This document shows, piece by piece, positions 56,812 to 64,000 of a stretch of 64,000 nt of DNA (positions are counted from its first letter, which is position 1; the number at the start of each line of letters is the position of its first letter). Source of the stretch: Solanum dulcamara (Eukaryota > Streptophyta > Magnoliopsida > Solanales > Solanaceae); assembly GCF_947179165.1 (NCBI RefSeq), contig NC_077244.1:16750949-16814948 (forward strand). Direction: 5' to 3'. The translations under genes and the position numbers were made by a program. A model generated the notes under the pieces. That model had not been told where the DNA came from, ran no database searches, and saw only the letters and a list, made by a program, of their open reading frames with translations.

Positions 56812-57969
56812 AACTCATCTCAAAGAATCATCATCATTAGTCCCTCTTCATCAATCATTTCACTTCATGGTAAAGAGAGAACACCATTTACATCATCATC
56901 AAAAAATCTTGTTCAAAATCCTCATTTAACATTATTTTCAATTTTAGCAAACATAAAATATGCTTTATCTCAACTACTTTATGTTATGCATGAAAACCAT
57001 CAATTTGGACCTCAAGTAATACATGGATGAAATATGACCATCACTCAATCAAGGTTCATATGGATGAATGCATGGATATACGTCTCAATAACTACTCAAC
57101 ATCAAGGACATTATTAATATAAAATTAAACACAAAAAACGTCATGGAAATATCAATTGACATCAATAACTCAATACTAGACTTATGGAAAAACTCAACTC
57201 AAACTCAATTTCGAAGAATTACATGTTGGGCGCATGGGCGGACTATGGACAATGCTCCGAGAAGCCTTAAATACATATAATTCAAATGGGATGATCGAAA
57301 CTCAATGAAATGGCTTGATGATCTTGAAGCGTAGCTTTCATTCTTTTCTCTAATCACTTCTCTCCAACTTTTAAGTGAAAATATGAGGAAAACCCCTATT
57401 AGGTAGGTGAAAGGACTGATTTTGGGTCCCTAAAGGTCTAGGTTTCAGTTGGGAAAAGATCAAAATACCCTTTATTAACACTGGATGGGCACCTTCATGG
57501 ATAGACACCATGGCTCGTGAAGTTATGGTAGTGTCCATAGTCCTGGACATGATCTGGGTCCAGATGGGTCGACTTTACGGTGTCCACCATGATATATGTT
57601 GGATATTATAGATCTTGAAGGCTCTTGTATAGTTGAACCCTCCCTAAAGGTTTTAGGTTCAAGTTCCATGGACCCCTTCATAGTTCATGGAGACCATTAC
57701 GAGTCATGAAGCTCAATCGTGGTCTTTGTATGTTTCAGGGTCCTAGGGGTTAGGATAAAAAATGGGCTTCACAGTCCTTGATGCTCACCTCGGTCTATCT
57801 AGCCTATCCTGGTCCTCCACATTCCCTTCTTCATAAAGGCCAAGCACCATCACTGACCCTCTTCACAAGCTTTGATGCCAAATACATCCCATGAAGGGTA
57901 TTATGGTCAGCCTGCCAATCTCCAAATCATTCAAAGTTAGTGTATGCTAAGAACTTTGGGGGTTTTACA
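56812..57969 (-). repeat. 3' LTR of element G
   Basis: The minus strand starts TGTAAAACCCCCAAAG at 57969. It contains an island of CATGGACC/GGTCCATG-like phrases at 57480-57900. The end near 56812 has no clear CA and is probably a truncation against B. The first ~360 bp match 60371-60726. Confidence 0.7.
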
Positions 57970-57990
57970 ATATCTCTCCCTTAGGGTAAT
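57970..57990 (-). promoter_or_regulatory. Polypurine tract of element G
   Basis: The minus strand reads CCTAAGGGAGAGATAT directly before TGTAAAACC, preceded by TTTGAGGATGAATT. Confidence 0.8.
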
Positions 57991-58339
57991 TCATCCTCAA
58001 ATAATTTCTAAGCTAGAAACTTACTCAAGGAATGAATGTAAATCAAGAACTCAGGTACTCAAACATTCAAACAATCAAACAATCCCTGCTCATATTCAAA
58101 AATACACATAAAATACTGAAACTTGGAATGACCTTAAACTAAAAGATAGGAAAAGAAATATTACCATCAACATCATCATTAGGAATCAGGAATAAATGGG
58201 GGTATCTCTCTTTCATATCCTTTTCAGCTTCCCACATAGCCTCTTCAATGAACTGATTTTTCCATTTAACTTTGATGGATGCAACCTCTTTGGTTTTCAA
58301 CTTGCAAATCTGATGATCAAGAATCTGAATAAGAATCTC

Positions 58340-60370
58340 TTTATAACTCTAACTCTCCTTCACCCTAATGCTCTCAGTCGAGCTAATAAGTGATGGATCT
58401 CCTAAACACTTCTTAAGAATTAAAATATAAAATACATGATGAATAACTACTAATTCTGATGGCAACTCCAATTCATAGGCTACATTACCAACTCTCTTCA
58501 CAATCTGGTAAGGACCAATATAGCGAGGACTAATACCATAGACTGATACTAAGTGGAGGGTCATGAAAATAAGCTTCCTTTCTTTCCAAAAATCATTATG
58601 CCCTTTAAGGGTGAAACCTTCAAGTATACCCAATCATGGAATTAAACTCCAAATATCTTTTACTAACATCAATGTAGGATTTCTAACTACTCTAAGCAGT
58701 CTTTAACCTCTTTGGGATGATTTTGACCTTCTCCATGGCCTAGTGAACTAACTATGGTCTAATAAATTCAGCTTGTCCAACTTCGAACCATCTAATTGGT
58801 GATCTACATCTTCTCATATACAAAGCTTCATGAGGATCCATTTGGATACTCAAATGGAAGTTGTTACTACATGCAAACTTAATAAGGGTTAAGTGATCAT
58901 ACCAAATTCATTTCTATTGAATGATGTAGGCTCTCATAATAACCTCTTAAGTCTGAATCATACACTATACCTGACTGTCTATTTGTTGATGGAAAGAAGT
59001 ACTAAGGTTTACTCTTGAACCCATAACTTTCTGAAATAAATTCCAAAACTGGGTTGTGAATTAAGCTCCCTTATATGAGATGATAGACACAAGGACCCCA
59101 TGAAGTCGGACAATCTCTCAAAGATATAATAGGGCATAGTCTTCTATAGTATCTGTAGTCTTAACCCATATAAATGGGTTGATTTTGTCAACCTATCAAC
59201 AACCACCCAAATAAAATTACGATGTCAACAGGATCATGGTAATCCCATTATGAAGTTAATATTTATCATCTCCTACTTCTATTCTGGAATTTTAATATTC
59301 TAAGCCACTCCACAAGGTCTTTGGTGCTCAACTTTGACTTATTGGTAGTTCATACACTTGGACACGATCTCTTGTATATCTCGCTTCATTCCACTTTACC
59401 AATATACTTCTATCAAGTTGTGGTAAATCTTTTTAGAACCTGGATAGGCCTCTGTCATGATTCTTTCTCTAATAACATCAATACTTGGGACACACAATCT
59501 CACTTGATACCTCAACACTCCATCCCCACCTTTGGCAAATGCCATTAGTTTATGCTTTTGAACATCATCTTTTAATTAGATGATAATGGTATCTTGATTT
59601 TGTATTTTCTTCACCGCAGCAACTAGAGATGACTTAGCCCCATTTTGAACATAAAGCCACCCTTATAAGAGTCAATAAGTTGAGCTCCCAAATGTGCAAG
59701 CCTATGTACCTCTTTAGATAACACTTTCTTTTCTTCTTCCACATGGGCAATTCTCCCTATAGATAACCTACTAAGAAAATTAGCAATAACATTAGGTTTA
59801 CCTTGGTAGTAGAGAATGATCATATCATAGTCTATAAGCAGATCATGCCATCTCCTCTATCTCAAGTTCAGCCTTTTCTGGGAGAACATATATTGCAGGC
59901 TCTTGTGGTGTGTGAACACCACCACATAAAGGCCATAGAGATAGTGGCACCAAATCATTAGGGCAAATGCTACTGCTTCTAACTCAAGGTCATGATGTGG
60001 GTAGTTCCTCTCATGAATCTTAAGTTATGGAAGCATACATAATAACTTTGCCCTTCTACATCATTTTAAAAGCCAATCCAACTCTAAATGCATCACAATA
60101 TATTAGAAAATCATTTGTACATCATTTTAAAAGCCAATCCAACTCTAAATGCATCACAATATATTAGAAAATCATTTGTTCCTTTGGCTAAGGAAAAATC
60201 TGGAGCAATGGTCAACCATTTTTTCAACTCTTGAAAACTCTTCTCACAAGTATCTGACAATTGAAACTTAGCCTTCTTTTGAGTCAACTTGGTAAATGGG
60301 GAGGATATGGAAGAGAATCCTTCAATAAATCTTGTATAATAGCCATCCAAACCCAAGAAGTTTTTATTTT
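58340..60370 (-). pseudogene. RT end, RNase H and integrase remnant of element G
   Basis: The minus strand reads GLDGYYTRFIEGFSSISSPF, TCEKSFQELKKWLTIAPDFS and FLIYCDAFRVGLAF (60356-60111), the RT connection and start of RNase H; the Asp of RNase H is present. RNase H continues brokenly to YYQGKPNVIANFLSRLS (59823-59770), then HRLAHLGAQLIDS. Integrase fragments lie at 59500-58700. The C-terminal module ISPRYIGPYQIVKRVGNVAYELELPSE is at 58540-58460, followed by VFYILILKKCLGDPSLI. A 61-bp exact duplication (60058-60179) breaks the RNase H frame. RT upstream, protease and gag are missing. Confidence 0.9.
60058..60179. repeat. Exact 61-bp tandem duplication
   Basis: The 61-base unit starting ACATCATTTTAAAAGCC and ending TCATTTGT occurs twice in direct succession (60058-60118 and 60119-60179) with no difference. 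It lies at the RT/RNase H junction of element G. Because 61 is not a multiple of three, it shifts the frame. Confidence 0.97.
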
Positions 60371-60726
60371 AGGCTCTCGTAAAGTCAAACCTTCCCTAAA
60401 GGTTATGGGGTTAAGTTCCACAGACCCCTTCATGGTTTATGGAGACCATTACAAGTCGTGAAACATACTCATGGTCTTTGCACTCTTCAGGGAAGTAGGG
60501 GTAAGGATCACAAATGGGCTTTATGGTCTATGGTTCTTACCATGGTCCATCTAGCCCATCATGGTCCTCTCCTAGCCCTTTTTTCCAGAGGCCAAGCACC
60601 ATTACAGACCGTCTTCATGGGTCGTAAAGCCCAATACAGCCCATGAAGGGTCTCATGGTCATCCTCAGGTGTGAATTTCTAGATCATTTAAAGTTAATTT
60701 AGGCTAAGGACTTCGGGGGTGTTATA
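60371..60726 (-). repeat. LTR fragment of the G family
   Basis: It is colinear with 57610-57969: AGACCCCTTCATGGTTTATGG, CATGGTCTTTG, GGCCAAGCACCAT, CCCATGAAGGGT. The minus strand start reads TATAACACCCCC, a G-to-A change of the usual TG. It abuts RT of G without primer site or gag, so it results from deletion or recombination. Confidence 0.8.
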
Positions 60727-60955
60727 GTATAGCCTCTTCAGTATGGAAAATACCTCAAACAAGGAGTCCTCACTAATATTCGAGTAGTCTGATATGCACA
60801 CACAAATTTCATAAACATGCTGTACTTTGAATACATCAAAATGGTACTCTAAAACTTGAGTTATCGATGTTTCACTTTTGGGAAAAATTGATGAAAATGG
60901 GTTTGTTAAGAATTTAAGTTGCCAGACATTTAACCCTCCATGAATGAAGACCTAT
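60727..60955. other. Unassigned segment before LTR of H
   Basis: About 230 bp without recognisable coding sequence. Its last 20 bases (CCATGAATGAAGACCTAT) may be a decayed pre-LTR block of a plus-strand element ending in the LTR at 60956; the polypurine tract is not clear. Confidence 0.35.
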
Positions 60956-62937
60956 TGTAATGAACTTCTAGTTCATTTCCTCAATTATTTGATCATTTCC
61001 GCATTTAGACATTTTATATAGCTGCCCCAAGTCATTAATGACTTGTTGGGGCTGACAGTTTGGTTTCCTGGTCATCTATTTGACTTTTATATCAGTTTCT
61101 ATATTTTGGAGCTCTTAGAGTTTGAATGATTGACTTCAGTCAAAACTCTAGAAAAATGGCTTCAAAATGGAATTCTGATGGTTTCATCAACTTTGGAAAG
61201 GTCCTTTTTTTATAATGTCATGGTCCACTCAATTCTCGAGGCTTTTGGTGTACCGTTATAAGTTTTAGCCCATAAGTTTGAACTTGGTCACGATTCTCAA
61301 AAAACAAGCTCTGATGAAAATTCTTGAAGAATGGTTAGGTCTAGATTATTGAGTTTACTCTGAAGCAACCTTTCATGTTGGTCTTGAAACTTATGGGCTC
61401 ATTTCGAGCCTCCTTATGGATTTTTTCTTAAAATTGTGCTTGGTTATGGGGAATACTTCTCATCTAGATGACATCAGATTATAATTTTAACTATGTTGTT
61501 GAGTTTAGAATGTCGTTTACATATGTTTTGCACTTTTGATTTACTTCGTTTGGACTCCTAATGATTTCTTAAGGCTTGCTATAAGATTTGGGATAATTCG
61601 CTCTTTTTCTAGTTTCTGGTTCCATGGATTTAGTGACCAAGGGTTGGATTTTTTTATATCAAATTTAGCGACCAAGGATTTGCTTTTGTGGTAGCCACTT
61701 TATCGATCAAGGATTGACTTTTATGATGGGCATAAGGGGTGGGGGTTGCGAAAGTGATCATCTCATTGCTTTAGCGAAGGTCGGTTTAGTGACCTGGGTG
61801 TCTCTTTTGTGACAAGTTCCTCCTAGGTATGGGTCTCTTTTGTGACCAAATGTTGGATAAAGCGATGTCATCTTTAGCAAAATATCATCGTCTTTTGCGA
61901 CTGTCGCTGGGAATTACATTTTAGTTATTCCTCCATTCCTTCATACTTTGATATCTTAAGTTCTAGAGCTTGATTTTGGGCAATTTCAAGTGCTGGATAT
62001 TTGTGTGGATTATGTATACACATTGGAGTACTCGAGAATTTTAGGGACTCATCATTTGAGGTAATTTCCATCCTACAGGGACTACTCTCTCTCATTTCCT
62101 TAACATTAATGGAGTTTCTCATGGATGGGATGATTCGTTCATTTCTGTGAATCGAATTGTGTCCTATTTGTTTGACACAAGGTTATAAAGATTAAGTGAA
62201 CCTTTTCACAAAGTTGATTTTGGGATTTTAGTTTGGGTCCCATAATCCTATTTTAGACCCAATTTGGTGTCCATTTCTGATTATTATGAATTTGGTGTTG
62301 AAATGTCTGTATCAATCTCGTGATCAAAATTTTATTATTGTGGTGCGTTTGGAGGTGATTTGGAGATTGAAAGCTTCATTCAGGAATACATCTAATTAAT
62401 TCTGAGTCATTTCTTGATTACTTTACTTTATGTTTATTGGTAGGCTTGTGATGCCTTATTGAGTAGCGTTAAATTGTTGGACCTAAGGACGTGTTCAAGG
62501 AGAGATTTGATTCTAGGTTAGTTTCCTTTGCCTTGGTAGTGTTGTAAGATTTGGTATTTCATTTTTTATTATGTGTTCCTTGATTGGATGCTATGATGGT
62601 ATGGTGGCATTGATTGAGCATTTTCATAAGTTTTGTGGTACGATCCATGTTTATTAATGGGATTTTCACTAATATTTTTTAACGGCGCATTCTCACACTC
62701 TTACTATGTTTGAAAATTTTATAATAGGGATCGTACCACCTGGATCACTTGGATACACTGGTTTTAAGATTTATGAGGCATCGAGGACATGCTCCTTTTT
62801 TGTAGGCAATATCAGAGGCATAAAGGAAGCACTCATCTTTTACTTGATATCTATCATGATGTCACCTTTTTATAATTTGGTTGCATTACGGAGGCATTAT
62901 GCGTTACTTGACTATCCATCATGGCGTCACCTTTTGT
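60956..62937 (+). repeat. LTR of element H, related to the D family, 3' truncated
   Basis: It starts TGTAATGAACTTCTAG and follows the D-type order on the opposite strand: GCCCCAAGTCATTAATGACTTG, ATGACTTCAGTCA-like, ATTGAGTTTACTC, a GACCAAGG island, TGGGTCCCATAATCC, ATTTGGTGTCC, and a donor-like CTAG|GTTAGTTTCC at 62514-62526. Near the end CATCATGGCGTCACC resembles the end region of D, but the last ~35 bp are missing. A decayed ~66-bp tandem pair ends it (62810-62935). Confidence 0.7.
61620..61915 (+). repeat. Irregular GACCAAGG repeats within LTR of H
   Basis: TTTAGTGACCAAGG, TTTAGCGACCAAGG, TTTATCGATCAAGG, TTTAGTGACCTGGG and TTTTGTGACCAAAT are spaced 25-60 bp apart, each followed by a TTGGCTTTTGTG-like phrase. 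The matching island in D (31390-31640) has CGCGAA-type phrases. Confidence 0.65.
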
Positions 62938-63009
62938 AAGATCCCAAAAGTTGGAAAGTCAGGAAACAAGGAACAAAAGATGAAATCCCTAATATGTCGA
63001 CTCTGGGCT

Positions 63010-64000
63010 GCTAATAACCTTTCTTGAATGAGCTTCACATTCTCCACTGCCTGTTCAATCATGTTTGGGCCTATTAGTTGTGTTTCACCAATATCAAACC
63101 AACCAATATGAGACCTACACTTTCTACCATACAAGGCTCCATATGGGGCCATTTGGATGATAGAGTGGTAGCTATTATTATAGGAAAATTCAACCAGTGG
63201 CAAATGGTCATCCCAACTACCTCTAAAATCAATAACACAGGCCCGTAACATGTCCTCTAATGTCTACATAGTACATTTGGCCTGTCCGTCAGTTTGAGGA
63301 TGAAATATTGTACTAAGACTTACCTATGGTCCTAAACCTTCTTGGAATGATCTTCAAAAGTGAAAAGTAAACTCATCTCCTCTATCGGAGATAATAGATG
63401 TGGGGACCTTGTGAAGTCTTACTACTTCTATGATATATAATTTTACGTAATCCTCTGCGGAGTATGTAGTCCTGACTGGGAGGAAGTAGGCTGATTTCAT
63501 CATCCTATCCACAATAATCCATATGGAATCATGCTTACGAAGAGTGCGAGGTAAGACTGTAATGAAACCCATATTAATCGCTTCCCATTTCCATGTCAGG
63601 ATCTCCATCTCCTGTAGCAGTCCACTGGGCTTCTGATGCTCGATTTTAACTTGTTGGTAGTTTGGGCATTGGGCTACAAATTTGGATATATCTTTCTTCA
63701 TGTCATCCAACTAATATATACATCTAAGGTCATGGTACATCTTTGTCAACCCTGGGTGAACAGCATAGCTAGCACAATATGCTTCTCCCATGACCTGTTG
63801 CCTCAGCCTCACAATCTCAGGCACACATATTCTGTCCTCATACCTCAACACTCCGTCAGGTGTGATCTTGAATGGAGTCTTCCCCTTTTAAAGATCTGCA
63901 TCCATGTACTGTACTGGGGTAGGGTCTTCGTATTGGAATTATTTTACCTATTCTATGATCGAGGACCCCATAACTCCTCAAATAGAAACCCCACCTTCAT
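63010..64000 (-). pseudogene. Integrase remnant of element J
   Basis: From the window edge the minus strand gives the RNase H/IN junction, then the zinc-binding part YCASYAVHPGLTKMYHDLR (63720-63780) and CPNYQQVKIEHQKPSGLLQE (63600-63665), where Tyr replaces the last Cys. In the core, INMGFITVLPRT (63560-63570) has Gly for the first catalytic Asp; DSIWIIVDRMMKSAYFLPVR and TSIISDRGDEFTF keep the second Asp. GQAKCTM replaces the Glu of the triad with Lys (near 63270). It continues LEDMLRACVIDFRGSWDDHL to SYNNSYHSIIQMAPYGALYG and CRSHIGWFDIGETQLIGPN (63251-63060). It breaks near 63010. Confidence 0.9.

Noticed and set aside
1..64000. Endogenous pararetrovirus or other crop-virus insertion
   Set aside because: The pol order is protease-RT-RNase H-integrase with LTRs and Met-tRNA primer sites; I saw no movement or coat protein motifs of caulimovirids.

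Overview
The window looks like a piece of plant nuclear heterochromatin, probably from the nightshade family (Solanaceae: Solanum, Capsicum or Nicotiana type). It is AT-rich and I see no host gene, rRNA, tRNA or CRISPR array. Almost every stretch I could interpret belongs to Ty3/gypsy (Metaviridae) LTR retrotransposons. They are recognised by TG...CA LTR ends, polypurine tracts, primer binding sites resembling the initiator-Met tRNA complement, and decayed Gag, protease (PR), reverse transcriptase (RT), RNase H (RH) and integrase (IN) sequence. No open reading frame longer than about 140 codons survives. All coding remnants carry many stops and frameshifts, so I annotate them as pseudogenes. 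The species guess is an inference from element style; no database was consulted.

Layout. 1-1493: plus-strand RH-IN remnant (element I). 1494-5577: minus-strand LTR plus IN tail (E). 5578-8761: 3' LTR fragment and IN/RH/RT of a minus-strand element D; its gag lies at 27613-28732 and its 5' LTR at 28940-32307. Between the two halves of D sit: A, the 3' LTR and downstream region of a minus-strand Athila-like element (8762-22172), itself broken by a plus-strand element with two LTRs (9467-17924) and by a solo LTR (19547-21548); and C, an internally deleted plus-strand element (22173-27612). 32308-40794: F, the most complete plus-strand element, with gag, PR, RT, RH and IN in order and a 3' LTR carrying an internal duplication. 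40795-42073: two LTR fragments. 42074-56811: B, a nearly full Athila-like element on the minus strand with an extra open reading frame after pol; its RT is split by a solo LTR (49449-52943) with a clean 5-bp target duplication. 56812-60726: G, minus-strand LTR-IN-RH-RT. 60956-62937: plus-strand LTR (H). 63010-64000: minus-strand IN remnant (J).

The elements do not work together as a pathway; they record successive insertions, LTR-LTR recombination and deletion. The most interesting signals are: (1) a splice-donor-like AG|GTATGTAAGGC or AG|GTAAG motif in the U5/leader part of at least seven LTR families, paired in two elements with an acceptor-like site immediately before gag, giving predicted leader introns of about 2.0 kb; (2) a nine-copy, exactly 109-bp tandem array that multiplies this donor motif; (3) two solo LTRs with perfect target duplications; (4) an Athila-like element with a downstream ORF resembling the plant transposon protein family; and (5) an exact 61-bp tandem duplication inside otherwise badly decayed sequence.
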